A stretch of DNA of 43,266 bases from Candidatus Gastranaerophilales bacterium (GTDB lineage Bacteria; Cyanobacteriota; Vampirovibrionia; Gastranaerophilales; Gastranaerophilaceae), in NCBI GenBank assembly GCA_947631645.1, contig CANRMD010000013.1, positions 1 through 43,266 on the forward strand, given 5' to 3'. This document shows positions 7,886-16,795 of the stretch, in pieces (the stretch's first letter is position 1; each line of letters starts with the position of its first letter). Below the pieces are notes generated by a model. That model had not been told where the DNA came from. It searched no databases and worked only from the letters and a program-made list of their open reading frames with translations. The translations under genes and the position numbers were made by a program.

Positions 7886-9141
7886 ATAAAACAAAAATAA
7901 AAATTTTATCGGGAAAAGGCGGTAACGGGATAGTAGCATGGCGTAGAGAAAAATACGTTGATAAAGGCGGGCCCGCAGGCGGTAACGGAGGTAAAGGCGG
8001 AGATATTTATCTTGTTGCAACAGAAGATTTATCAACATTAATGGACTTTCAATATCAATCTGTTTTTAAAGCGGAAAACGGAGAAAACGGATATATTAAG
8101 ACTCAGCATGGCAGATGCGGAAAAGATTTATATATTAAAGTGCCCGTAGGGACAATAGTAAAAGATGCTTCAACAGGTAAAATCATTGCCGATTTAAATA
8201 AAGACGGACAGATATTAATGGCAGCTCAAGGCGGAAGAGGCGGAAGAGGAAACGCCTGTTTTGCAACCGCACAAAAAAGAGCTCCGCAATTTTGCGAGCC
8301 CGGTGAAAACGGGATTGAAAGAACTTTGGAATTAGAGCTTAAATTAATAGCGGACGTAGGATTATTAGGCATGCCAAACGCAGGCAAATCTACTCTTATC
8401 AGTGCTGTAAGCTCTGCAAAACCGAAAATAGCAGATTATCCTTTTACAACTATTATTCCTCATTTGGGTGTAGTAAAAAAAGACAACGGCGACGGGTTTG
8501 TTATTGCCGATATCCCCGGATTAATCGAGGGAGCTTCCGAGGGAATAGGGCTCGGGCATGAGTTTTTACGCCATGTTGAAAGATGCCGTTTTTTAATTCA
8601 TCTTGTTGATTTAACACAAAATGACCCTATAAATAATTACAAAATTATTAATGAAGAACTTAAAAAACACTCCGAACAACTCTCAAAAGTTTATCAGGTT
8701 ATTGCACTTAATAAAATTGATTCTATTGATGAACAAACAAAAACAAAGTATCTGAGTGAATTTAAAAAGTTTTCAGATGATGTATTTTTAATATCCGCGG
8801 CAACAAGAGAAAATTTAAAGGAGTTTATGTATTTTGTTGCACAAAAGGTTGATGAAATACCAAAACCTGTTATAAATATTGAAGTTGAAGAAGATGACGG
8901 AGCAATCGATAATGACGACAGCTCATACAGCGTTTACAAAGTTGATAAACACACTTTTGTCGTAGAGGGCGGAAAAATATTTCGTTTGGCAAATGTTACG
9001 GACGGCAGAAATACTGAGCAGTTATACAGATTTCAAAATATTCTTAAATCAATGGGAGTATTTGATGCACTAAAAGCTGCGGGAGTTCAAGAAGGTGATA
9101 TTGTTAAAATAGGTCATTTGGAATTTGATTATTTGTTTTAA
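7876..9141 (+). CDS. obg: GTPase Obg (ribosome assembly / growth control)
   Basis: Essential P-loop GTPase of 50S maturation and stress signalling, 421 residues. Order: Gly-rich Obg fold (residues 1-155, e.g. GGPAGGNGGKGG and GGRGGRGNACFAT), G domain (G1 GMPNAGKSTL, G3 DIPGLIEGA, G4 NKID), then a full C-terminal OCT domain (VYKVDKHTFVVEGGKI ... GDIVKIGHLEFDYLF). OCT domains are typical of Firmicutes-type Obg but occur elsewhere. Confidence 0.97.
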   Translation: MFLDKTKIKILSGKGGNGIVAWRREKYVDKGGPAGGNGGKGGDIYLVATEDLSTLMDFQYQSVFKAENGENGYIKTQHGRCGKDLYIKVPVGTIVKDASTGKIIADLNKDGQILMAAQGGRGGRGNACFATAQKRAPQFCEPGENGIERTLELELKLIADVGLLGMPNAGKSTLISAVSSAKPKIADYPFTTIIPHLGVVKKDNGDGFVIADIPGLIEGASEGIGLGHEFLRHVERCRFLIHLVDLTQNDPINNYKIINEELKKHSEQLSKVYQVIALNKIDSIDEQTKTKYLSEFKKFSDDVFLISAATRENLKEFMYFVAQKVDEIPKPVINIEVEEDDGAIDNDDSSYSVYKVDKHTFVVEGGKIFRLANVTDGRNTEQLYRFQNILKSMGVFDALKAAGVQEGDIVKIGHLEFDYLF

Positions 9142-9162
9142 AAAATATTAAACAAGTTTTAA

Positions 9163-9399
9163 TTATGCTTCTATAAAAAGTCTTCTGCCTACGATATTGG
9201 GTTTACCGTTATAATATCCCGCGAAATATCCGCCTTTAACAGGTCTGTTTACCGCATAATTTTTTCTTGAAGGCATTTGTACAAATGGGTTTTCAAAAGG
9301 ATTATATCCTGCGGTTTCTGTCCTTACGGCACTAACCGTCTGATTTGAAGAGGGTGCATAAAATACCTTTGAAACCATATTTCTTAATTGATTTATCAT
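9163..9399 (-). CDS. Small protein of unknown function
   Basis: 78 residues; no domain recognised, no signal peptide, Tyr/Asn/Gly-rich C-terminal half (KGGYFAGYYNGKPNIVGRR). Supported as a real gene by a good AAGGAAG ribosome-binding site 6 bases before the ATG at 9399 and by fitting neatly against the end of obg. It lies in a stretch with its own long AT-rich upstream region. Confidence 0.5.
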   Translation of the reverse strand: MINQLRNMVSKVFYAPSSNQTVSAVRTETAGYNPFENPFVQMPSRKNYAVNRPVKGGYFAGYYNGKPNIVGRRLFIEA

Positions 9400-9577
9400 T
9401 TATACTTCCTTTTTTACATACACATATTTATATATAATGTTATTTTTTTATTTGTCATAATTATACTATTTTTTTTTATAACAAAGATATCATCTTTTTA
9501 TATGAAATATTGTTAAAATATTGTTATAAAGGGTAAATTAAGGGAATTGTATTTTATATATCGGTTATTTTACATTA

Positions 9578-9606
9578 TTGACGAATTTTAAAAAAAAATA
9601 TAAAAT
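9578..9606 (+). promoter_or_regulatory. Promoter of the pilin gene
   Basis: TTGACG (9578-9583), 17-base A-rich spacer, TAAAAT (9601-9606); the ATG is at 9648 with a GAGAGGT ribosome-binding site. The rest of the AT-rich 9400-9647 gap holds runs of A and T and nothing else I can name. Confidence 0.65.
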
Positions 9607-9647
9607 TTAAAAAGTAACATATAAGTTAAAAATGAGAGGTAGATTAT

Positions 9648-10271
9648 ATGAAAAAATTAGGTTTCACCCTTGCTGAAGTTTTGATTACTTTGGTAATTAT
9701 AGGTGTAATTGCAGCTATGACAATTCCGACATTGATGAATAACACCAATGCTCAAGAATTCCGTACGGCATTGAAAAAAGCTATTTCCGGTACTAATCAG
9801 GCACTAACTCTAAACTATGCATTGTATGGTTTATCTGCACAAGATTACACAAGTGCAACATTATTGGTAAATGATGTATTTAAAAGAAGAATGAGTGTAA
9901 TTGACGGTGTAAGTACATTTACTGATACGGGTAAATGTTCAGGTTCTGCTGTTTTCACTACTCAAGATGGTATGATTTTCTGCGTCACAAATTATAATTC
10001 AGCTAACAGCGATGACCAAGGTACAGCTTGTGACTCTTATAACACAACTCCTTGTGCTTCAAGTACAGATGCTCCTAACTTATGGATAGACGTAAACGGT
10101 CTTAAAAAACCAAACGTAGCTACAACATCTTCAAAAAGACCAAAAGATATTTATCAAGCTATGATTTATTCTCAAAAAGTAGTTCCATACGGACAGCCAA
10201 CTCAAGAAGTTATGTATGATGCAAATACTGAAGGTGCTGTTGGATACGGTTCTCAAACTACTAAAGGTTAG
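9648..10271 (+). CDS. Type IV pilin-like protein (prepilin N-terminal methylation motif)
   Basis: 207 residues. A short leader MKKLG is cut by prepilin peptidase before Phe6 (GFTLAE; Glu10 is the conserved Glu+5), followed by the alpha-1 hydrophobic helix VLITLVIIGVIAAM. The globular part has six Cys (97, 112, 128, 136 and nearby) likely forming disulfides. It carries the segments TTQDGMIFCVTNY, LWIDVNGLKKPN and RPKDIYQAMIYSQKVVP that mark this pilin subfamily in gut Melainabacteria-like genomes. It stands alone with its own promoter and strong terminator, as expected for a highly expressed subunit rather than an assembly-operon gene. Whether it forms pili or is a minor pseudopilin cannot be told. 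Confidence 0.9.
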   Translation: MKKLGFTLAEVLITLVIIGVIAAMTIPTLMNNTNAQEFRTALKKAISGTNQALTLNYALYGLSAQDYTSATLLVNDVFKRRMSVIDGVSTFTDTGKCSGSAVFTTQDGMIFCVTNYNSANSDDQGTACDSYNTTPCASSTDAPNLWIDVNGLKKPNVATTSSKRPKDIYQAMIYSQKVVPYGQPTQEVMYDANTEGAVGYGSQTTKG

Positions 10272-10288
10272 TAATTTTATTCATTAAA

Positions 10289-10321
10289 AAAACAGACACC
10301 ATTCGGTGTCTGTTTTTTTTT
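10289..10321. terminator. Bidirectional intrinsic terminator between pilin gene and gatB
   Basis: 12-base perfect stem (AAAACAGACACC / GGTGTCTGTTTT) with loop ATTC, a T-run after it on the plus strand and an A-run before it, so it also works for gatB on the minus strand. Confidence 0.92.
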
Positions 10322-10343
10322 GCATTACTTTTGATAATTTTAA

Positions 10344-11804
10344 TTATTTATCCAGAGCTTCTTTTAATAATTTATTCAACAACTGCGGATTAGCTCTACC
10401 CTTTGTTTCTTTCATAATCTGACCTACAAAAAAGCCGAATAATTTATCTTTACCGCCTCTATAAAGTTCAACCTGAGATGGGTTTGATTCAATAACCTTA
10501 TTAATAATATCTTGCAGAGCCCCTTCATCAGAAATAACGCTTAAACCTTGTTTTTCAACAATAGCCTTTGCACTTCCGCCTTCTTTTAACAATGTAATAA
10601 CAATTTGTTTACCTATATTATTTGAAATAGCACCTGATGTAACAAGATTAATCAGTTCCGCAAAGCTTTCGGGGGTTAGTTTAGTTTCTTCAATAGTCAG
10701 TTTTTCTTCTTTTAAATATGCTGCGATTTCTTTCATGAGGAAGTTATTGGCAACTTTAGGGTCTGCTTTTAAGTCAACAACTTTATCAAAGAAGTATGCA
10801 ATATCTTGCTGTTCAACCAAAACATTTGCATCATAAGGAGAAAGCCCGTAAGAAACATAACGTTGACGTCTTTGGGGCGGAAGTTCCGGCATTTTTGATG
10901 CGATTTCATCTACCCATTGCCTTGAAATTTCGAGAGGCATAAGGTCAGGTTCGGGGAAATAACGGTAGTCATGAGCATCTTCTTTACCTCTCATTGATTT
11001 TGTCACACCTTGATTATCATCCCAGAGCCTTGTTTCCTGAACAACTTCTTCACCAGATTCAACTATATCAATTTGTCTGTCTATTTCATATTCAATAGCA
11101 CGCTGTAGTGCTTTAAAACTGTTAACGTTCTTTATTTCCGCTCTTGTTCCAAATTCTTTTTGACCTATCGGGCGGACTGAAATATTTGCATCACACCTCA
11201 TAGAACCTTCTTCAAGGTTCCCGTCGCAAACACCTATGTATCTTAGAGTTGTTCTTAATTCTTCCATATATGCTCTTGCTTCATCAGAAGAACGCATATC
11301 CGGTTCGGATACAATCTCCAACAGAGGAGTTCCGGCTCTGTTTAAGTCAACCAATGAATAACTTGAACCTGCTATACCGCTTGAACCCATATGTACCAGC
11401 TTACCCGCATCTTCTTCTAAGTGAGCTCTTGTTATACCTATTCTTTTGCCTTCTATATCTATATGACCGTTTACACATATAGGCTGGTCATATTGTGATA
11501 TTTGATAACCTTTAGGTAAATCGGGATAAAAATATTGTTTTCTGTCAAATTTACAAAATTGGGGAATAGTACAGTTTAAAGCCAGTCCCGTTAAAATACC
11601 CATATTTACAACTTCTCTGTTCAAAACCGGTAAAACCCCCGGCATGCCCAAAGTTATCGGGCTTACTTGTGTATTTTGTTCGTTTCCGAATTCGGTTGAA
11701 TCACACGCAAAAATCTTTGATTTTGTTTTTAATTGTGCATGCACTTCTAAACCTATTACAACTTCATATTTTTTTCTTAATTCTTCCATTGTTGCCGTTG
11801 ACAT
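10344..11804 (-). CDS. gatB: Asp-tRNA(Asn)/Glu-tRNA(Gln) amidotransferase subunit B
   Basis: tRNA-binding/kinase subunit of GatCAB, which converts misacylated Glu-tRNA(Gln) (and Asp-tRNA(Asn)) to the amide form. 486 residues, full length: N-terminal catalytic part (YEVVIGLEVHAQLKT, LPVLNREVV, DRKQYFYPDLPKGYQISQ, DLNRAGTPLLEIVSEPD), then the YqeY/tail domain from about residue 340. AGAGGT precedes the ATG. gatA and gatC are not adjacent. Confidence 0.97.
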   Translation of the reverse strand: MSTATMEELRKKYEVVIGLEVHAQLKTKSKIFACDSTEFGNEQNTQVSPITLGMPGVLPVLNREVVNMGILTGLALNCTIPQFCKFDRKQYFYPDLPKGYQISQYDQPICVNGHIDIEGKRIGITRAHLEEDAGKLVHMGSSGIAGSSYSLVDLNRAGTPLLEIVSEPDMRSSDEARAYMEELRTTLRYIGVCDGNLEEGSMRCDANISVRPIGQKEFGTRAEIKNVNSFKALQRAIEYEIDRQIDIVESGEEVVQETRLWDDNQGVTKSMRGKEDAHDYRYFPEPDLMPLEISRQWVDEIASKMPELPPQRRQRYVSYGLSPYDANVLVEQQDIAYFFDKVVDLKADPKVANNFLMKEIAAYLKEEKLTIEETKLTPESFAELINLVTSGAISNNIGKQIVITLLKEGGSAKAIVEKQGLSVISDEGALQDIINKVIESNPSQVELYRGGKDKLFGFFVGQIMKETKGRANPQLLNKLLKEALDK

Positions 11805-11838
11805 AATTAAACCTCTGTTTATACATTTTTCTGTAAAA

Positions 11839-11847
11839 ATAATAGCA
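11839..11847 (-). promoter_or_regulatory. Extended -10 candidate for gatB
   Basis: TGC-TATTAT on the minus strand, 35 bases before the gatB ATG; no convincing -35. Confidence 0.4.
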
Positions 11848-11894
11848 TAAACATTATCAAATATCGAACAAGCTTAATCCCCTTTGTTTTTTAA

Positions 11895-11932
11895 AATAAA
11901 AAAAGTGAAAATTTGTATTTCGTTTCACTTTT
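11895..11932 (-). terminator. Intrinsic terminator of the sigma factor gene
   Basis: Arms 11901-11910 and 11923-11932 (AAAAGTGAAA / TTTCACTTTT), followed on the minus strand by a T-rich tail; 19 bases after the stop of the sigma gene. Confidence 0.75.
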
Positions 11933-11950
11933 ATTTATGTGCTTATTATA

Positions 11951-12892
11951 TTAACTCAGATAATCTTTTAAATGCTTAATACTTTCGCAAGATTTAAGTT
12001 TTCTTAAAGCAATACATTCAATTTGTCTTATTCTTTCTTTGGAAAACCCCATATCTTTGCCTAACTGCTCAAGAGTCTTAGGACTGTTTCCGTCAATACC
12101 GAATCTCCCTATAATAATTTTACGTTCTTTCGGCGTCAATTCTTTCAGCATAATATCTATATATCTTTTAAGTAAAATATTTTGAGTATTTTTTTCAGGT
12201 GAAGTATAATTATCATCAGCTATATAATCCTCAAGAGAAAGATTTTCGGCAACGGGTGTATCAAGACTGACAGGTTCCAGCTTAACGGTATTAAGCACGA
12301 TATTAACTTGTTTTACAGGCATTTTAAGTTTTTGAGAAATTTCTTCAACGCTCGGTTCTTTGCCGTTTAAGTAACTTAACTCAAAAATTGCCTTTTTTAC
12401 GAGTCTGATTTTATCAATCATATGAACAGGAACCCTGATTACCTTAGAATTATTAGCAATAGCTCTTGCAATAGTTTGTCTTACCCACCATGTAGCATAA
12501 GTTGAAAACTTAAACCCTTTGGAATAATCAAACCTGTTAGCTGCTTTAATAAGTCCTAAAGACCCCTCCTGTACCAAGTCCATAAACAGAACTCCTTGTC
12601 CCGTATACTTTTTAGCTATACTTACCACAAGTCTTAAATTTGCCTGAATTAGCTTTTTCTTTGCAATAAGTGCTTTTTCACTATCCCCTTCCTGAATTAT
12701 TTTTCCCAGTTCCTCTTCTTCTTTACGTTTTAACAACTTTGTTTTGCCTATATCTTTTAAATACATCTGCAAAATATCATCTTTATAAACAACGCTGTTA
12801 AAAGTTGAAATTTCATCATCTTCCTCATTTTGTTCTTCCAAATCAATATAATTATCTTCAAGACAAGCATCGTCCAAATACTGAATACTCAT
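11951..12892 (-). CDS. RNA polymerase sigma factor, RpoD/SigA family (group 1 or 2)
   Basis: 313 residues. Acidic N-terminus without a long region 1.1; region 1.2 [17 protein letters not shown]; region 2 [15 protein letters not shown] and [18 protein letters not shown] (core binding and -10 recognition); region 3 [14 protein letters not shown]; region 4 [24 protein letters not shown] (-35 recognition). The layout resembles cyanobacterial SigA/SigB-type factors. Being short, it could be an alternative group 2 factor rather than the housekeeping one; sequence alone does not decide. It follows the ykgJ-like gene after 70 bases and ends in its own terminator. Confidence 0.9.
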   Translation of the reverse strand: MSIQYLDDACLEDNYIDLEEQNEEDDEISTFNSVVYKDDILQMYLKDIGKTKLLKRKEEEELGKIIQEGDSEKALIAKKKLIQANLRLVVSIAKKYTGQGVLFMDLVQEGSLGLIKAANRFDYSKGFKFSTYATWWVRQTIARAIANNSKVIRVPVHMIDKIRLVKKAIFELSYLNGKEPSVEEISQKLKMPVKQVNIVLNTVKLEPVSLDTPVAENLSLEDYIADDNYTSPEKNTQNILLKRYIDIMLKELTPKERKIIIGRFGIDGNSPKTLEQLGKDMGFSKERIRQIECIALRKLKSCESIKHLKDYLS

Positions 12893-12962
12893 AGTAAAAC
12901 CTCACTCTCAATTATTATTACCGACGCGAAATTAAACCGTGAGTTCCATAATATAAAAATAT

Positions 12963-13541
12963 TTAAAATTTTGTTTTTAAGTATTCAATCATTTTCTTAC
13001 CCTCGCCAAATTCAAGATTTAATTCTTTTGCGAGAGGTAAATTCATAAATATATTGTTGCTGAGCCTGAAAATCTTAGGAAAAATTTTGTAATTATTCTT
13101 TTTTACAAGTTCTGATGAGAGATGCTGTTTTTCTTTATCATAAATCTTAGCAAAGTTAAGTCCCAAGGTAGTACAGAAAGGGAAAGACGGATTACCCTTG
13201 GAATCTTCGGTTAAAACGCCGAAAGCTCTGCATACAATAGGGCGGTTTTTATAAACAGAGCAGACATCATTTATTAAAAACGGACATATATAATTTTCGG
13301 TATCTTCAAGCTTTTTTAACTCATTAATATTATTTTTTATAATATTTTTAGTAGTTTCATTCAGTTTCTCAAAACCGAGCATTAAATATTCAAATTCAAG
13401 TTTGGACAGCGGAAAGTTACCTCTTTTACAGCAATGAGCACAGCCTTGTTTACAGCATAAATATTCACTTTGATAATCAAAAATCTTTTTTAAATCATCA
13501 TCAACCACGTCCAGAAATTTAACATAATTTTCAATCGACAT
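12963..13541 (-). CDS. YkgJ-family cysteine cluster protein
   Basis: 192 residues of the putative zinc/iron-chelating CxxC family. CCKQGCAHCCKRG is at residues about 29-41, then CPFLINDVCSVYKNRPIVCRAFG and a last Cys in FPFCTTLG. All expected cysteines are present. These proteins are thought to bind a metal or Fe-S cluster; the target is unknown. It follows larC by 15 bases, so it is probably in the larB-larC operon. Confidence 0.82.
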   Translation of the reverse strand: MSIENYVKFLDVVDDDLKKIFDYQSEYLCCKQGCAHCCKRGNFPLSKLEFEYLMLGFEKLNETTKNIIKNNINELKKLEDTENYICPFLINDVCSVYKNRPIVCRAFGVLTEDSKGNPSFPFCTTLGLNFAKIYDKEKQHLSSELVKKNNYKIFPKIFRLSNNIFMNLPLAKELNLEFGEGKKMIEYLKTKF

Positions 13542-13556
13542 AATACATTTCCAAAA

Positions 13557-14303
13557 CTAATCAAACAAAATAACTCTTAATACGGGATTTTTATACTTTC
13601 TTTTTCCCGCTCCGCAACCGACTTTTTTAATAATAATTTCATCAGGCAATTTTTTACCCGTATAAAGAGAAGCAGCGATTGCTGCACCCGTGGGAGTAAC
13701 CATTTCACCCTCATTATCCGTTAATTTTAAAGGAAGTTTGTATTTTTGAGCAATAGCACAAACAGCGGGAACAGGAACATTTAAAGTTCCATGCTGACAC
13801 TCTATTGTCCCTCTGCCCTCTGTCAAAGGCGAAAAATAAACTTCATCAGGATTTAAATCATCAAAAAGCACAGCAAAACTAACAATATCCGCTATAGAAT
13901 CAACCGCCCCGACTTCATGAAAGTGAACTTCAGAAATATCTTTACCGTGCACTTGAGCTTCAGCTTCAGCTACTATTTGAAAAATCTTTTTTGCAAGTTC
14001 TTTTGCAGTTGAAGTCATTTGAGCTTTATCTATTATCTTTTGAACATCAAATAAATTGCGGTGTTCATGGTGGTGATGATGTTCAATAAGCTCATCATGG
14101 CGGTGTTTTGGTAATATAACGTTAAAATCAGTCGCTTCAATGGCATTAACTTGAACTTTTTTTATTTCATAAGTAAATTCATTATCAAGTTTCATTGAAC
14201 TTAAAGCATCATCAAGTTTTTTTCTGTCCGCTCCGGCATCTAAAAGACTGGCCACTGACATATCACCCGAAATTCCCGAATTGCATTCAAAATATATTTT
14301 CAT
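13557..14303 (-). CDS. larC: Nickel-pincer cofactor nickel insertase LarC, N-terminal (LarC1) domain only
   Basis: LarC inserts nickel into the dithio-pyridinium precursor of the nickel-pincer nucleotide in a CTP-dependent reaction. Typical N-terminus YFECNSGISGDMSVASLLDAG, a His-rich metal segment (HDELIEHHHHHEHR, about residues 69-82), VHFHEVGAVDSIADIV and MVTPTGAAIAASL. The protein stops at 248 residues after GCGAGKRKYKNPVLRV, where full LarC (about 400 residues) goes on into the LarC2 CTP-binding domain. There is no room for LarC2 before the next gene, in any frame. Its start overlaps the larB stop by 4 bases. Confidence 0.85.
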   Translation of the reverse strand: MKIYFECNSGISGDMSVASLLDAGADRKKLDDALSSMKLDNEFTYEIKKVQVNAIEATDFNVILPKHRHDELIEHHHHHEHRNLFDVQKIIDKAQMTSTAKELAKKIFQIVAEAEAQVHGKDISEVHFHEVGAVDSIADIVSFAVLFDDLNPDEVYFSPLTEGRGTIECQHGTLNVPVPAVCAIAQKYKLPLKLTDNEGEMVTPTGAAIAASLYTGKKLPDEIIIKKVGCGAGKRKYKNPVLRVILFD

Positions 14304-14986
14304 TTTTTACCGCCCGAAATTAACCTGTTTATTTGATTAGCACTGTAACCTGCATTAAAGCCGTTATCTATATTAACAACACTCATACCCTCAGCACAAG
14401 AATTTAACATTGTAAGCAGTGCGGATAATCCTTTAAAAGAAGCACCGTAACCTATTGACGTAGGAACCGCAATAACATGTACATCAACCAATCCCGCCAA
14501 GATAGAGCCTAAAGCTCCCTCCATGCCCGCAACCGCAATAATTACATTTGCTTTTTTTATTTCATCTATTTTGTCAAACAATCTATGGATACCTGAAACC
14601 CCGATATCATAATACCTTTTAACATTACTGCCGTAAAATTCGGCAGTAACGGCAGCTTCTTCTGCTACGGGAATATCACCCGTTCCGCCGGTACATATTG
14701 CAACTTCACCGGTTTTTTCAATATTGCGAGATATTAAAGTTAAAACTTTTCCTTTTTCACTGTAACAAATATCAGGCATTTTTTTCTTTAAATATTCGTA
14801 CTGTTCAACGCTTGCCCTTGTTCCTATTACGTTTGTATTGTTTTCTTTAAACGCAGAAAATATTTCAAAAAGCTGTTCATTTGTTTTACACTCGCAAAAT
14901 ATCGCCTCTGAATAACCTCGTCTTTTTGTACGATCCGTATCAAGTTTTGCAAAACCCAGTTCTATATATTTATCATTGTTTTCCAT
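14300..14986 (-). CDS. larB: Nickel-pincer cofactor biosynthesis protein LarB
   Basis: Carboxylates nicotinic acid adenine dinucleotide and cleaves it to give the pyridinium dicarboxylate precursor of the nickel-pincer cofactor. 228 residues with a PurE-like C-terminal half: VAICTGGTGDIPVAEEA, VAGMEGALGSILAGLVD, AVPTSIGYGASFKGLSAL and NIDNGFNAGYSA. Coupled to larC. Neither larE nor the target enzyme larA is in the window. Confidence 0.92.
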   Translation of the reverse strand: MENNDKYIELGFAKLDTDRTKRRGYSEAIFCECKTNEQLFEIFSAFKENNTNVIGTRASVEQYEYLKKKMPDICYSEKGKVLTLISRNIEKTGEVAICTGGTGDIPVAEEAAVTAEFYGSNVKRYYDIGVSGIHRLFDKIDEIKKANVIIAVAGMEGALGSILAGLVDVHVIAVPTSIGYGASFKGLSALLTMLNSCAEGMSVVNIDNGFNAGYSANQINRLISGGKK

Positions 14987-15004
14987 ATAAATTTCTGCCT
15001 TTTC

Positions 15005-16057
15005 TTATGTATAATTATACATTATTTTTTTATTTTCACGCTCATAACGTTTTTTTGTTGCCACCCTGTTTAGAATTCCGACAGCAGCAGCAATTACCAT
15101 TGTATTAGTTAAAAAAGTCAATCCGTATGAGAAATTTTTGCTTTTTAAATATTGTTTTTGAAGAGCTGAGGGCAATTTTAATATTTCATCATAAGATTTT
15201 ATAACCCCGTTTTCGATTACTTTGGTATTAAATAATTTATCAAACCCTTTATGGATAGGTTTTTCTATAAGTTTTTCACCAAAAAACATTAAAGGAACGG
15301 TTGTCGCAAATCGTCTTGTATTTTCCTGAACTTCATATTTATCTCTTGAAGCATAATAATAGCTTGCTATACTGACAGGATATATAAATGCACCGTAATG
15401 TGACATTTTTAAATCGTTTGAATTTGTAAATTCAAAATTCCTTACCACTTTAGAAACAAAAGGTTTAATTTTTTCATAAATTTTATTATTTTTAGCAAGC
15501 GTCAAGACAACGGATAAAGCAGCAAGCGAAACCGCACTAACTGCAAGAAGCGATTTAATAAGCCCAAAAGCTTTTTGTTTAGCTTCTTCTTGTTTTGCCT
15601 GTTCATCCTCTTTTTTTAACCCTACTACACTTACAAACTCATCTTTACCCTTATTTGCATAAGTTAATATGTTTCTTACGGGAGCAATCGCAAAAACCAA
15701 AGGCAGAATGACTCCAAAGGTCGAAGCTATTTGAGCAAATTTTGCAAGTTTGATATTTTTTAACTTATCAAGTCCGACATTTTTAATCTCATCAATAGGT
15801 TTAGAAATCAGTTCTTTTTCAATATTATATTTTTTAGAAAAAACTTTCGATGTTGCTTTTGCAACAGCAGGTGCCGAAAAATAAAATAACGCTGATTCCG
15901 ATAATTCCGCAAAACCGATTTCCTTTGCTTCATCTTTGCTTCTTGAAACCGCAAGTTTAGCTAAAAGACATCCGCCCGTATCGCGGGCAAACATTCCTAA
16001 GGATGAACTTGTATTTAATCCCTTTAATATTCGTGTTGGCAGTGTTAAATTATTCAT
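15005..16057 (-). CDS. Integral membrane protein of unknown function
   Basis: About 350 residues. Hydrophobic segments at roughly residues 120-140 (FAQIASTFGVILPLVFAIAP), 165-185 (LLAVSAVSLAALSVVLTLA) and 320-335 (NTMVIAAAVGILN), with Lys-rich soluble stretches between. No family recognised. The start is taken as ATG 16057 rather than the in-frame TTG two codons upstream: a TTGACT-N17-TTTAAT promoter ends 8 bases before this ATG, which has no Shine-Dalgarno, suggesting a leaderless message. larB follows after 18 bases, so it may lead the lar operon, perhaps by chance. Confidence 0.65.
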   Translation of the reverse strand: MNNLTLPTRILKGLNTSSSLGMFARDTGGCLLAKLAVSRSKDEAKEIGFAELSESALFYFSAPAVAKATSKVFSKKYNIEKELISKPIDEIKNVGLDKLKNIKLAKFAQIASTFGVILPLVFAIAPVRNILTYANKGKDEFVSVVGLKKEDEQAKQEEAKQKAFGLIKSLLAVSAVSLAALSVVLTLAKNNKIYEKIKPFVSKVVRNFEFTNSNDLKMSHYGAFIYPVSIASYYYASRDKYEVQENTRRFATTVPLMFFGEKLIEKPIHKGFDKLFNTKVIENGVIKSYDEILKLPSALQKQYLKSKNFSYGLTFLTNTMVIAAAVGILNRVATKKRYERENKKIMYNYT

Positions 16058-16065
16058 AAACAAAT

Positions 16066-16094
16066 ATTAAATGATGATAGCTGCTGTCAGTCAA
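16066..16094 (-). promoter_or_regulatory. Promoter with predicted leaderless start
   Basis: TTGACT (16094-16089), 17 bases, TTTAAT (16071-16066) on the minus strand, with the ATG (16057) 8 bases after the -10. Confidence 0.55.
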
Positions 16095-16101
16095 TATTTT
16101 T

Positions 16102-16758
16102 TTAATTCCAAATATCGGGCACAGCTAATGTTAAAGCAGTTAAATTATTATATCCGTTTGATTTTAAAAGTTTTATTATTTCTTCTAATGTAGCACCTGT
16201 TGAGGTTATATCATCTATAATAAGATAATTTAAAGTTTTATCGGGAAATTCGGTTTTGCTAAGTTCAAAAGCTCCTTTGATATTTTTTATTCTTTCATCT
16301 CTGTGTAATTTATATTGATTTTGAGTATCTTTAATTCTTATAAGCAGATTTTTATTAACTTTATACCCGCTGAGTTTAAATATTTCATTTGCACATATTT
16401 CCATATGATTATATTTTCGTTCTTTTAGTCTGTTTTTATGAATAGGCACGGGTAAAAGAACATATTCTTTATTTAAATTTAATTCCTTAATATATTCATA
16501 CATAATAAGTGCCATAACTTTTGCAAGCTGTTTTTGGTTATGATATTTTAAATTTTTTATTAATTTTTTTATAACATCATCATAAACAGTACAAGAATAT
16601 ACATTTACACCTTCTATTAGTTTTAAAACCGTTTTAGGCAAATAGTGAATTTTTTCTTTGCATTTTGAACAGAGTATTTTATCCTCTTTTGTGCTTTTAC
16701 ACAAGTAGCAAGGTTGTATATATATAAGGTTTAGTAGTTTTTCAATTAAGTTTATCAT
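16102..16758 (-). CDS. comF: ComF family amidophosphoribosyltransferase-like protein
   Basis: 218 residues. An N-terminal zinc-ribbon (CYLCKSTKEDKILCSKCKEK) is followed by a phosphoribosyltransferase fold with the PRPP loop YLIIDDITSTGATLEEI. ComF proteins are needed for DNA uptake in naturally competent species, but the family also occurs where competence is unknown. The start is ATG 16758 (the in-frame TTG at 16767 overlaps the -10 box). There is no ribosome-binding site; a TATAAT ends 9 bases upstream, so the mRNA may be leaderless. Confidence 0.88.
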   Translation of the reverse strand: MINLIEKLLNLIYIQPCYLCKSTKEDKILCSKCKEKIHYLPKTVLKLIEGVNVYSCTVYDDVIKKLIKNLKYHNQKQLAKVMALIMYEYIKELNLNKEYVLLPVPIHKNRLKERKYNHMEICANEIFKLSGYKVNKNLLIRIKDTQNQYKLHRDERIKNIKGAFELSKTEFPDKTLNYLIIDDITSTGATLEEIIKLLKSNGYNNLTALTLAVPDIWN

Positions 16759-16767
16759 ATAATACAA

Positions 16768-16775
16768 ATTATAAT
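16768..16775. promoter_or_regulatory. Palindromic -10 shared by divergent comF and rseP
   Basis: ATTATAAT is its own reverse complement, giving TATAAT on both strands (16773-16768 minus, 16770-16775 plus). It lies between comF (ATG 16758) and rseP (ATG 16796); -35 boxes are weak on both sides. Confidence 0.55.
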
Positions 16776-16795
16776 AGATAAGAGAGAATAATAAA

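Noticed and set aside
11804-11900. tRNA or small RNA gene between gatB and the sigma gene
   Set aside because: No cloverleaf or conserved tRNA bases; only a -10 candidate and a terminator are visible.
13541-13557. LarC2 encoded by frameshift downstream of larC
   Set aside because: Only 15 bases separate the larC stop from the start of the well-formed YkgJ-family gene, and no LarC2-like sequence is seen in any frame.
14041-14110. His-codon-rich repeat in larC as a DNA repeat element
   Set aside because: It encodes the His-rich metal segment that is typical of LarC proteins.
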